A stretch of 64,000 nucleotides of DNA from Xestospongia muta (taxonomy: Eukaryota > Porifera > Demospongiae > Haplosclerida > Petrosiidae). The position numbers and the translations under genes are program-made. Below, piece by piece: positions 32,333 through 44,099 of the stretch. The stretch covers positions 4,335,497 to 4,399,496 of the forward strand of contig OY848921.1 of assembly GCA_963693285.1 (NCBI GenBank), read 5' to 3'. How positions within the stretch are numbered: position 1 is the stretch's first letter; every line of letters starts with the position of its first letter. The notes beneath the pieces are model-generated. The model saw only the letters and a program-made list of their open reading frames with translations, was not told the DNA's origin and did not search any database.

Positions 32333-34096
32333 CTATAATATAAATGATAGATATTGTACATATTAGTCACAAAATCACAATGGATGTCATTTGTTTGTTG
32401 GAAAATCAAAATCAAATCACCATATCCCATTTAATTACTAATAATGATTTGGTGTTTTGCAAAAAGTTGTCTTATATGCATACCTATGTATGTCTGGTAA
32501 TGCTATTAATATAGGATTTATTTAATTTTAGGATAGAATCTAATTACAATAATTTTGGTAATTTACATAAACTAGATAAAGTTGCTGGCTTGAAAGCAAA
32601 ACCACATACTGCACGTAATTACTTATTAACAAAACCAAATTAAATACTCTTCTTTGAGAAGATTGCTTATGAAAATGTTGACCAATATTATACCAATGAT
32701 CACAGACATTTTAGACAATTACCTTAACACTGTTGTGGAGATGCTCCTTTCGGTAATGTTGTACTTAGATATCTCATTGAACTAGTCAAAATGAATAAAA
32801 GAACAAGTCACATATAACTTAATGTACTGTAAATTCTAAAGTGATTGATATACACATTCATACTGATTCTCTCTAATTATCAATCCTCAAATAAAGGAGA
32901 TTACTTATTACTGAATTTTGTGATAATGATCAGACCAGAAGTCAGACTTCACAGTCTCATATCCAGCCCTACAAACAACAGGAAACATTGTAGGTCTGGG
33001 TATGATACTATACATACCTCAACATAGACCAGTTTTATGTTGGATATGATACGTGTAATATACCCAACCTTATATCAAGAGAATGCCTACAGCATTATTT
33101 AAGTAATTACAGTATGTTACATAGCTATCTCAATACTTCTTTGAGTTATATACTTACTAAATGGTTAACTCTGAGCCAGCTAAGTGCTCTACACGCAGCC
33201 ATGGTTCATATTTGGTGCAGCATGTCACGTCCTAGCCACGTGTGTAGGAAGGTGGGGCTAGTGCTTCTGTTGACACGCCCGCAATAAAATGGCTGTTAAT
33301 AGAGAGATTTTTGTCATATCCCCTTGATTTATTACATGAAATGTAAGTGGAAATAGCTGTTAAAATATAACTTAATTATTTTTTTATTAACAGCAGCAGA
33401 ATATATTATCTATAGTATCAGTATCAGCTTATAATGGAGGTATGTAATGTCTGACATTTTTGTCCTTGATCCTGTGACTATTGGAACTACTGCTCAACAA
33501 TTATTATTAAGTGGACATCCTCTCATTATACTTTTAGATGATATATATATAGGTTAAAGAAAGTCAACTTCATAGACTTAATATGTGGTGATCTTGGTCA
33601 TTGACTACTGCACATTCTACGAAGATAACTGTAAAATATAGACATTAGAAATGTCTACATCAATGGTACTGATTTATAACTTTTGATTTTATTTATGTTA
33701 AAATTAATCAATATTTTGTTGTATTGATGTGATTTTATATATTTAATGTTTCGACTAATGTTATGCATAAATGTTTATATTGTTTTTGGGAAGGATACTT
33801 AATAAACGATATGGTCTGCCGGCATAATTCCTCAATTGGTCCAAATGCTAAGCAGTAACTCCACCCATTGTAACAAGATAATAACATGCTGCAATACAAA
33901 GGCGGGGCTTCATATATGTGTGATTAATAAACTTACATTCAGAAAGACAATGTTCATTGTGTACTAGATAATATATACGAAGTTACATTGTTGTTACTAT
34001 CATGGCGCGATCACAATGATCAACTGAGCATGCTCAGTTCGACTAGCAGCCCTAGTAGCGCCAATTTTTTACTAGAAAATATTAAACTTAGACGCC

Positions 34097-34416
34097 CTTA
34101 CTTCATTTTAGCCACCTCTCTGTCAGGGCGTTACTTCGTCGGGGCTGTTAGCGTAAGACAAGAAAAGAAAGACCTGGAGTGATGTTGTCGCGTGATTCTG
34201 ATAGTGTTCTCTGCAGTAAATACTGAGACAAAGCTGCTCCTGACTACAAAAAAGTGCTACTTTATTTTAACCATCTCTCTGTCAGGACGTTACTTCGTCA
34301 GGGCTGTTAGCGCAAGACAAGAAGAAAGACCTGGAGTGATGTTGTCGCGTGATTCTGATAGTGTTTTCTGCAATAAATACTGAGACAAAGCTGTTCCTGG
34401 CTACAAAAAAGTGGAA
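34097..34416. repeat. 160-bp tandem duplication specific to copy B
   Basis: Two adjacent units, starting CTTACTTCATTTTAG at 34097 and CTACTTTATTTTAA at 34257, each continuing through TCTCTGTCAGG, TGTTGTCGCGTGATTCTGAT and ACTGAGACAAAGCTG. Copy A has one unit at about 5862-6025. Confidence 0.85.
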
Positions 34417-35176
34417 GACAGTAGTAACAAATACGGTCAGAGTAACAGTACTCCATGTGTGTTAGTATAGCTAGTTTGTCCCATTTAACTTTTATATTCA
34501 GTGAGCTTTAGTTAGTTTTAGTTTCTTCTTTGTTTAGCCTTTATTTAGTGCATTGGTATCCTAACTAAGCCTGGCATTTTTCCCTGTAATTTTATAGATT
34601 TTTGAAACCAGTATATTTAGTACAATGTAGCAAGTCTGAATAAAATCTGTCAAGTCTCTTTATTTAGTACAAGCCTGTTTATCCTCCTTAGGTCTACTTT
34701 TGTATTAGTATTAGCTTGTGTTGTTCAGTATTAGCTTGTGATGTTCAGACAATTCCTCTTCTCTTGTACTTGTTGTGTGTAGAGCATTACAGCATGATAG
34801 ATCTCTTGTTGTATTTATAGCCTATTATCCTCTCTATGAGCAATATGAATGTAGTAGTTTCACCAATTAAATATATTTTGATAGCTTTCCCACATGTCAT
34901 TTAATTTCTTATATCTTAATTTAAGTCTCATGTCTATCTACTTACTGGCTATTTGTATGAAGATATCTCTTCAGTTGTTTACATAGAGTGCCCTAACATA
35001 ATCTAAGTTTGTTGTGGCCTTCCATATTAACAATGTTCTAATGTATCTTTCTACATTGTAACTGCATCCCAAAATATTGAGCATCAGTTGATTGACTGGA
35101 TTTAATTTGGTCCTCCTAATATATCACACCACCCTCATCTTTTTACTTCTTTGTGATATCCCTTAATTTAATTTTA

Positions 35177-36350
35177 TATCCTGTCTACTGTCTTTTAATG
35201 TACCTGTCTTGTCTACTGTCTTTTAATTTAATTGTCCTGTCTACTGTCTTTTAATGTACCTGTTCTTCTACTGTCTTTTAATGTACCTGTCCTGTCTACT
35301 GTCTTTTAATTTAATTGTCCTGTCTACTGTCTATTAATGTACCTCTCCTGTCTACTGTCTTTTAATGTACCTGCCCTGTCTATTGTCTTTTAATGTACAT
35401 GTCCTGTCTACTGTCTTTTAATTTAATTGTCCTGTCTACTGTCTTTTAATGTACCTGTCCTGTCTACTGTCTTTTAATGTACATGTCCTGTCTACTGTCT
35501 TTTAATTTAATTGTCCTGTCTACTGTCTTTTAATGTACCTGTCCTGTCTACTGTCTTTTAATGTACCTGCCCTGTCTATTGTCTTTTAATGTACATGTCC
35601 TGTCTACTGTCTTTTAATTTAATTGTCCTGTCTACTGTCTTTTAATGTACCTGTCCTGTCTATTGTCTTTTAATATACCTGTCCTGTCTACTGTCTTTTA
35701 ATGTACTTGTCCTTCTACTGTCTTTTAATGCACCTGTCTTGTCTACTGTCTTTTGATGTACCTGTCTTGTCTATTCTTTTAATGTACCTGTCCTGTCTAC
35801 TACTTTTAATATAATTGTCCTGTCTACTGTCTTTTAATGTACCAGTCCTGTCTACTGTCTTTTAATGTACCTGTCCTGGCTATTGTCTTTTAATGTACAT
35901 GTCCTGTCTACTGTCTTTTAATTTAATTGTCTTGTCTACTGTCTTTTAATTTAATTGTCCTGTCGACTGTCTTTTAATGTACCTGTTTTGTCTACTGTCT
36001 TTCATTCTTACTACCCTGTCTACTGTCTTTAACGTAACTGTCCTGTCTACTGTCTTTTAATGTACCTGTCCTGTCTATTGTCTTTTAATGTACCTGTCCT
36101 GTCTACTGTCTTTTAATTTAATTGTCCTGTCTACTGTCTTTTAATGTACCTGTCTTGTCTACTGTCTTTCATTCTTACTACCATGTCTACTGTCTTTAAC
36201 GTAACTGTCCTGTCTACTGTCTTTTAATGTATCTGTCCTGTCTACTGTCTTTTAATGTACCAGTCCTATCTACTGTCTTTTTATATACCTGCCCTGTCTA
36301 TTGTCTTTTAATATTACTCTCCTGTCTACCTGTCTACTGTCAACGGTCTT
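35177..36350. repeat. 28-bp satellite array (about 40 units)
   Basis: Unit TCCTGTCTACTGTCTTTTAA plus GTACCTG or TTAATTG in the last third, giving two subfamilies. The array becomes irregular after 36320 and degraded units with CTACTGTGTCCTAATGTAA continue to about 36560, linking it to the later 56-bp array. Confidence 0.9.
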
Positions 36351-36559
36351 GTCTACAGCGTCATAAGATGACTGTCCAGTCTACTGTGTCCTAATGTAAC
36401 TGTTCTGTGTAATGTCTCCTCCTAAAGGAACTGTCCTGTCTACTGTATCCTAATTTAATTTCCTTGTCTAATGTGTTCTAATGTAATCATCCTGTCTACT
36501 GTGTCATAATGTAATATTCTTAAACTGTGTTCTAATGTAATCGTCCTGTTCTTATGTAA

Positions 36560-37399
36560 CTTAACTGTGTTCTAGTATTCCTTATGTATTGTTGGTAGCA
36601 TAAACACCCACCATCCTGGTTTTACTCAGACTTGCTGTATTGTATTAAGTGAACTGGTTTCTTGTTGTTTCCTAGAATTATTTATGCTTATATATTGTTA
36701 TTGTGCATGAATACTTAGCCTTTTCTGATTTTACTTTAATTGCCTCAAAATACATGATCATTTGCCTATTACTGTGCTTTGTGATGTTATATTTCTAGTC
36801 ATGCTAAACTGGTTGTGAGTTGTGTATATAACATTTTAACCAATATTAGCCAACACTATATTTCATTGTGTAGTTATATAGTTACCATCTAAGATGATCT
36901 GATCACATTCTGATAACTGTTACCTTGTAAGTTCGATATGTTGTACATGCAGTAGGTTAACATATTCCTGGTGATCTGTGACGTCTATATATATGTAAAA
37001 AATGCTGTAAGTTTTACCTCATAACAAATGTTAGCATATAATAGATTTATTGTGTTTTAGGCATATATATGTTATATTGAAGATGTTTCTTTTGGTGGTG
37101 AGTTGGGACAAATAATGTATTTTCTTTCTTTTGTATGGTTGCTGCTCTATATCATGGATCATCTATCTCCCTGGAGTCTCGGTCTCGCTAACATCTTTTA
37201 AACTTTGTTTATAGTGACGTTGGTATTCTGTTTCTACAACAACAAATAATGGCAGTCTGATACCTGACAACATTTTCTGGTAACAGTTTGTAAGTAGATG
37301 TAAGTTCATTGTTGTAGATGCAGTTGTTATTAATTATGAGCTCTGAAGTTCTGATAGGATGTTTAGCGCCAAAAAGATGCCAGCAGAAACAAAGCTATA
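36560..37399. other. No gene seen
   Basis: Unique AT-rich sequence between satellite arrays. Confidence 0.35.
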
Positions 37400-37948
37400 C
37401 TGCCTATGAAAAGGAGAGAAGTTTACATGCTTAGAATATGGAATGAGCCTTTAAGTGCACATATAATTTGATGACTTAGCATTCCTATTAAAAGCCTATA
37501 GCATAGGTTTCTGCCTATGAAAAGGAGAGAAGTTTATATGCTTAGAATATGGAATGAGCCTTGAAGTGCATATATAATTTGATGACTTAGCATTCCTATT
37601 AAAAGCCTATAGCATAGGTTTCTGCCTATGAAAAGGAGAGAAGTTTACATGCTTAAAATATGGAATGAGCCTTTAAGTGCATATATAATTTGATGACTTA
37701 GCATTTCTACTAAAAGCCTATAGCATAGGTTTCTGCCTATGAAAAGAAGTCTACAATGTTAGAATATGGAATGAGCATTTAAGTGCACATATAATTTGAT
37801 GACTTAGCATTCCTATTAAAAGCCTATAGCATAGGTTACTGCCTATGAAAGGAGAGAAGTTTACATGCTTAGAATATGGAATGAGCCTTGAAGTGCACAT
37901 ATAATTTCATGACTTAGCATTCCTATTAAAAGCCTATAGCATAGGTCT
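37400..37948. repeat. 111-bp tandem repeat, five units
   Basis: Units begin CTGCCTATGAAAAG at 37400, 37511, 37622, 37733 and 37839 and end AAAGCCTATAGCATAGG. Very little divergence between units suggests recent expansion. The unit end CCTATAGCATAGG is an imperfect palindrome. Confidence 0.9.
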
Positions 37949-38154
37949 GGTGCATTTACTATATAGAACCTGGCCTTTAGAGCTCACTCAGTGAGCAATA
38001 GTTCACTAGTCTATAACTTAATAGCATCTTCTATATAAAATGTACAAGAGTACCTAGCTAATATTTTGTTTTTAATTATTAGATTAAAGCCAGTCTGATG
38101 CCTAGAGTTAATGTAATCTAATTATTTTCTAATATTTCATAATGGAAACTGTCC

Positions 38155-40130
38155 CTTCTACTGTGTCATAACGTAACTCACCTGTCTACTGTGTCCTAGT
38201 GTAAAACTCCCATCTACTGTGTCATAACGTAACTCACCTGTCTACTGTGTCCTAGTGTAAACCTCCCATCTACTGTGTCATAATGTAACTCACCTGTCTA
38301 CTGTGTCCTAATGTAAAACTCCCATCTACTGTGTCATAACGTAACTCACCTGTCTACTGTGTTCTAATGTAAAACTTCTGTGTTATAACGTAACTCACCT
38401 GTCTACTGTGTCCTAGTGTAAAACTTCAATCTACTGTGTCATAATGTAAGTCACCTGTCTACTGTGTCCTAATGTAAAACTCCCATCTACTGTGTCATAA
38501 TGTAACTCACCTGTCTACTGTGTCCTAATGTAAAACTTGTGTGTCATAACGTAACTCACCTGTCTACTGTGTCCTAATGTAAAACTCCCATCTACTGTGT
38601 CATAACATAACTCACCTGTCTACTGTGTTCTAATGTAAAACTTCTGTGTTATAACGTAACTCACCTGTCTACTGTGTCCTAATGTAAAACTTCAATCTAC
38701 TGTGTCATAATGTAAGTCACCTGTCTACTGTGTCCTAATGTAAAACTTCTGTGTCATAACGTAACTCACCTGTCTACTGTGTCCTAATGTAAAACTCCCA
38801 TCTACTGTGTCATAACGTAACTCACCTGTCTACTGTGTCCTAATGTAAAACTACCATCTACTGTGTCTTAATGTAACTCACCTGTCTACTGTGTCCTAAT
38901 GTAAAACTACCATCTACTGTGTCATAATGTAACTCACTTGTCTACTGTGTCCTAATGTAAAACTCCCATATACTGTGTCATAATGTAACTCACCTGTCTA
39001 CCGTGTCCTAATGTAAAACTTCTGTGTCATAACATAACTCACCTGTCTACTGTGTCCTAATGTAAAACGTCTGTGTTATAACGTAACTCACCTGTCTACT
39101 GTGTCCTAATGTAAAACTCCCATCTACAGTGTCATCATGTAACTCACCTGTCTACTGTGTCCTAATGTAAAACTTCTGTGTCATAACGTAACTCACCTGT
39201 CTACTGTGTCATAATGTACAACTCCCATCTACTGTGTCATAACGTAACTCACCTGTCTACTGTGTCCTAATGTAAAACTCCCATCTACTGTGTCATAATG
39301 TAACTCACCTGTCTACTGTGTCCTAATGTAAAACTTCTGTGTTATAAAGTAACTCACCTGTCTACTGTGTCCTAATGTAAAACTCCCATCTACTGTGTCA
39401 TAACGTAACTCACCTGTCTACTGTGTCCTAATGTAAAACTTCTGTGTCATAACGTAACTCACCTGTCTACTGTGTCCTAATGTAAAACTCCCATCTACCG
39501 TGTCATAATGTAACTCACCTATCTACTGTGTCCTAATGTAAAACTTCTGTGTCATAACATAACTCACCTGTCTACTGTGTCCTAATGTAAAACTCCCATC
39601 TACTGTGTCATAACGTAATTCACCTGTCTACTGTGTCCTAATGTAAAACTACCATTTTCTGTGTCATAACGTAACTCACTTGTCTACTGTGTCTTAATGT
39701 AAAACTCCCATCTACTGTGTCATAACGTAACTCACCTGTCTACTGTGTCCTAATGTAAAACTTCTGTGTCACAACGTAACTCACCTGTCTACTGTGTCCT
39801 ATTGTAATTGTTCTGTATCCTGTAACCTGATATAATTCTCCCATTGATGTGTCATAATGTAACTCACCTGTCTACTGTGTCCTATTGTAACTGTGCCCTC
39901 TACTGTGTCATAACGTAATTGTCTCAACTACTGTGTTCTAATACAATTGTCCCATCAACTGTGTCTTAATATAATTCTCCCATCTACTGTGTCCTATTGT
40001 AATTGTTCTGTATCCTGTAACCTGATTAATTCTCCCATTGATGTGTCATAATGTAACTCACCTGTCTACTGTGTCCTAATATAACTGTCACATCTACTGT
40101 GTCATAACGTAATTGTCTCAACTACTGTGT
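38155..40130. repeat. 56-bp satellite array (2 x 28-bp higher-order unit)
   Basis: Alternating 28-bp halves: CACCTGTCTACTGTGTCC with TAATGTAAAACT, and CCCATCTACTGTGTCATA with ACGTAACT. A shortened second half (ACTTCTGTGTCATAACG) recurs many times. The motif CTGTCTACTGT is shared with the array at 35177, so both descend from one 28-bp repeat. Confidence 0.9.
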
Positions 40131-40364
40131 TCTAACCTATTCACTGTATTATTTGTAGAAAACCTCTTGTCTGTTGCAATCAATTGCAGACCCTTGTGTA
40201 ATATTTAGGAATGCCCCTAGTCCACATTGTCAATCGTAATTATATTTATTGGTGTGTAATACAGTACTACAGTATTCAATTTGTGTGTCTTCATAAAATT
40301 GTCCTTTATAAGGGTATGGTAAAGTCAGTTTTATTTGTGTTTGTATGATTTGAGCATTATAAGT

Positions 40365-41189
40365 CATTAAAAATATTTGAGCATAATAGGCCATTTAAAA
40401 TATATTTTAAGCATAATAGGCCATTGAAAATATATTTTGAGCATAATAGGCCATTGAAAATATATTTTGAGCATATTAGGCCATTAAAACATCTATTTTG
40501 AGCATAATAGGCCATTGAAAATATATTTTGAGCATAATAGGCCATTGAAAATATATTTTGAGCATATTAGGCCATTAAAACATCTATTTTGAGCATAATA
40601 GGACATTGAAAATATATTTTGAACATATTAGGCCATTTAAAATATATTTTGAGCATAATAGAATAGGCCATTAAAAATATATTTTGAGCATAATAGGCCA
40701 TTGAAAATATATTTTGAGCATAATAGGCCATTGAAAATATATTTTGAGCATATTAGGCCATTAAAACATCTATTTTGAGCATAATAGGCCATTGAAAATA
40801 TATTTTGAGCATATTAGACCACTAAAACATCTATTTTGAGCATAATAGGCCATTGAAAATATATTTTGAGCATAATAGGCCATTGAAAATATATTTTGAA
40901 CATATTAGGCCATTTAAAATATATTTTGAGCATAATAGAATAGGCCATTAAAAATATATTTTGAGCATAATAGGCCATTGAAAATATATTTTGAGCATAA
41001 TAGGCCATTGAAAATATATTTTGAGCATATTAGGCCACTAAAACATCTATTTTGAGCATAATAGGCCATTGAAAATATATTTTGAGCATAATAGGCCATT
41101 GAAAATATATTTCAAGCATAATAGGCCATTGAAAATATATTTTGAGCATATTAGGCCACTAAAACATCTATTTTGAGCATAATAGGCCA
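40365..41189. repeat. 30-bp satellite array (about 27 units)
   Basis: Unit TATTTTGAGCATAATAGGCC plus ATTGAAAATA with variants (ATTAAAACATC). A longer block including the insertion ATAGAATAGGCC appears twice (about 40560-40670 and 40810-40945), indicating higher-order copying. Because 30 is a multiple of 3, long open frames run through it without being genes. Confidence 0.9.
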
Positions 41190-41329
41190 TTTAAAAAAGA
41201 ATGAGAGGTGGTAGGGTGGGGGGACGGCAATACAGTACCACCTCCACGTGGTGTCGTCTGGAGCATCATAGGTGTGCTAACTATGATGTACTAAGAGTAC
41301 TGTTGATCCTCGGCTCATTCTTTTTTGAA
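41190..41329. repeat. 140-bp foldback insertion at the end of the 30-bp array
   Basis: Ends TTTAAAAAAGAATGAG and CTCATTCTTTTTTGAA are inverted repeats of 16 bases with one mismatch. Inside are two more stems: GAGGTGGT with ACCACCTC, and CATCATAG with CTATGATG. The interior is far more GC-rich than its surroundings. It may be a MITE or encode a structured RNA. Confidence 0.5.
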
Positions 41330-44090
41330 CTGTATATATATAGTAGCACATTATTAGTAGATTTTAGAGTTTGAAAGTGTTCTAGCAAAAGGTTGCATCA
41401 ATAACATACCATATGTGGCCAGTCTCATAACTTGTGATTTTTTACAATTAGACTAAAGCCTCTTTTAACTAGTTTGCTTTTTTGTTTTTTTTTAATACTT
41501 TGTATAGCTTCTGTTATAATTAGAGAATGCACGTCCAATTGCTTGTTAATGATATGTTATGTATTTATGAGACAAACCTTACTGAAAGACAAATTATTTT
41601 AGATATTGCCTGAGCTTTGGATATTTTAACACTATTTCAAAGTATGTTAAATAATTAAAACCATTTCTCACTAAAATATGATTTTAGATAAAAATATATT
41701 GAGTCAAATGTCAAATTATACCTGAATGGAGCATATATATTATATGTATAAATGTAATATAGTACTTGTATTTTCTATAATATTTTACCAAATGAGGTTA
41801 TGTCTCAAAGCTGGCGATGATGAGTTATGACAGTAGTGCAGTAAATTTGAACTATATCAGCAAAAGGTACAATAGCTTTTTCCTTGTATAATAGATTAGT
41901 AATAATAATATAATGATACATTCTTTCATAATACATTTAATACATTCCTTCTTTGTTAGGATTAGTGAAATTTTAAAGAACACAAGTTATCCCTAGATGT
42001 ATGTGGGTTAACACTTGTTATTCCTATTGAGATCATTTCACTAACAGATTCTTTATATGAAGGAACTGCTCAAATGTGTGTGGTACAATGTACAATACGT
42101 TTTCTGAAGGTAACAAAGTTATCAGCGCTGTTTGTGATACACATCTATGTCCAGGTACTCTGATTTCGTCAAACGAATTGCTGTTTATTTAGAGCACTGT
42201 GCTCATATAATTGATAAGAAGCAGTCACGATATCTGACTTGTTGTTGCTAAATCAGCACATTGCCTTGAGACCTCTAGTTAATGCTTATACAAGCAGTTT
42301 ACATCAGTAACTTTTTTAAAGGTAAATTTAAATTAGGAGTACATGTACAAAGATTACGAGGACAAGTTATAGTCTACAATACACACTAATATTTTATATT
42401 TAATTACTTGCAGTATACTATAGAGTAGTAATGTTATGATTACCCTGCCTGGTGTACAAAATTATTTTTGACTAAATAATTATATCTGGGTAGTTATTGG
42501 ATTCATAATTGTCAAATACTTAAAGCTTCCATATATCAGAGCTGCTGTGGAGCTTTCAAGTTGGACTTGTATCCCCTCCCTCATTTGCAAGGCTATAAGT
42601 TCCTCTTATGCTTTAGTGAATAAAATTTGTAGACAGAGTCTAATTAGAGATTTTAACCTTGTCATTTCAATATAGTCAGTTCATTACATTTATTGTTCAT
42701 TTTTATGTAGACAAAGCCATACCATAAAGAAAAGAAGTCTTGTCTAGTACCAATAACAAAGATTCTAAAACAACTGAAGAAGATATGTTACTTATCATGT
42801 AAGACATAGCAATGTGGAGATTTACTTCACCCAAATCCAACAGAAACAGCTTACATGGTATGAACACTCTGAAATTATATGAAACATTTTGCACAGAAGT
42901 AGTCACTTTCAAAAAATTCACGGCTACATGTATGTATATAAGTCTTTGTTATCTATTATTAAATTATATTATTTTTTTAGTTGCTATGTTTTTCCATTAA
43001 CTTTACCGTCATCAAAATGTTGTATAAAAGATATATATATTGGCAAGGACAAAATCTGTTCAATATCATAGATGTTTGTTACCATTTGCTTTCTTACTGT
43101 TTTCTAGCCTGACTTTGATAGCCTGGCTAATAAACCATACTACAGTGTTTTACCACAGCTATATGAGAAAATGGCCAAAGGAAATGTGTTTTCTACTTCA
43201 TTGGACAATCCAACTAGCACGTTTCAACTTACTATGTTACATTTATTAGACCATTATAGAACCTTGTCATTTTATATGCCTTTTGTCTCTTCATGATAAT
43301 TACAATGCAGCATTCAGCAAATTCCTTTCCACAACTTTCAATAAGTATTCATAATATTAGTCTTCAAGTGTGGAGGAGGAATTAATCACTTGAATGTGCT
43401 GTAGTCTTTTGTTGAATTATGTAAAATGCATTTTGTTAATCCTTTCTATGTTTCTACAATATTCATATATTGTATAATAGAATTTAGTATCCTTCCTATT
43501 AATCACCAGAATGTCCATGTGTTAATTATATGTGGTTCATAACTTAGGCTTTTCTACATTTTCATATATGATGTGAGAATATGTGTTATACCATCATAAA
43601 TCCGTTTATTTATTTAATCTTCAAAAGTAGCATGATAAATGGAGTAATTGTATCCATGTATGCATATAGATAGTCTTACAATACATATTGCACACGGACC
43701 CACAAAGTTCGAACACCAGTGCCAGTATAGGAGTTTAAAAGTTGTGGTTAGTTGATTTTATTATTTTTGTAAGAAAATAGTTTTTATTTAGAGAGTTTAC
43801 AAACAGCACTACCTGTGTAATAAAATTGCTTTACATCAAAAGTTAAAGCAGATTTTTGTTACAATTTTTTTTCTTAAGAACAATAAGTTAACTTATTGAT
43901 TGTTATTTAAACATAGGATTTGGCTATGTTGTTAGAAATGCTAACATGATTTGTTTCAATAATAGTAATTTAATACTTTACATTAATACGTTTATTGATT
44001 GTTGAATTTTTAGTTTATACTTTTATTGAGTAAGAATAGCATATCCATTTTATCTTGTTTCAAACTAGCCTTAAACAATAGTCAATATAT
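41330..44090. other. No firm gene
   Basis: AT-rich. A plus-strand piece near 42715-42850 (KEKKSCLVPITKILKQLKK, then QCGDLLHPNPTETAYMV after a frame change) looks faintly coding but cannot be assigned. Confidence 0.3.
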
Positions 44091-44099
44091 GGTATAATT

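Larger units (their letters stand above)
30698..34994. repeat. Segmental duplication, copy B
   Basis: Direct-orientation partner of 2433-6633, same gene fragments in the same order. It differs by scattered substitutions, a missing stretch of about 60 bp near 34832, and a 160-bp tandem duplication at 34097-34416. Confidence 0.9.

Noticed and set aside
35177..40130. CRISPR-like regular repeats
   Set aside because: Units of 28 or 56 bp are directly adjacent with no unique spacers and the context is metazoan; this is satellite DNA.
40357..41099. Several long minus-strand frames repeating MAYYAQNIF
   Set aside because: The frames come from a 30-bp satellite unit, a multiple of three, so they stay open by repetition alone.
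43697..43725. Possible tRNA T-arm (GTTCGAAC)
   Set aside because: No acceptor, D or anticodon stems can be formed around it.
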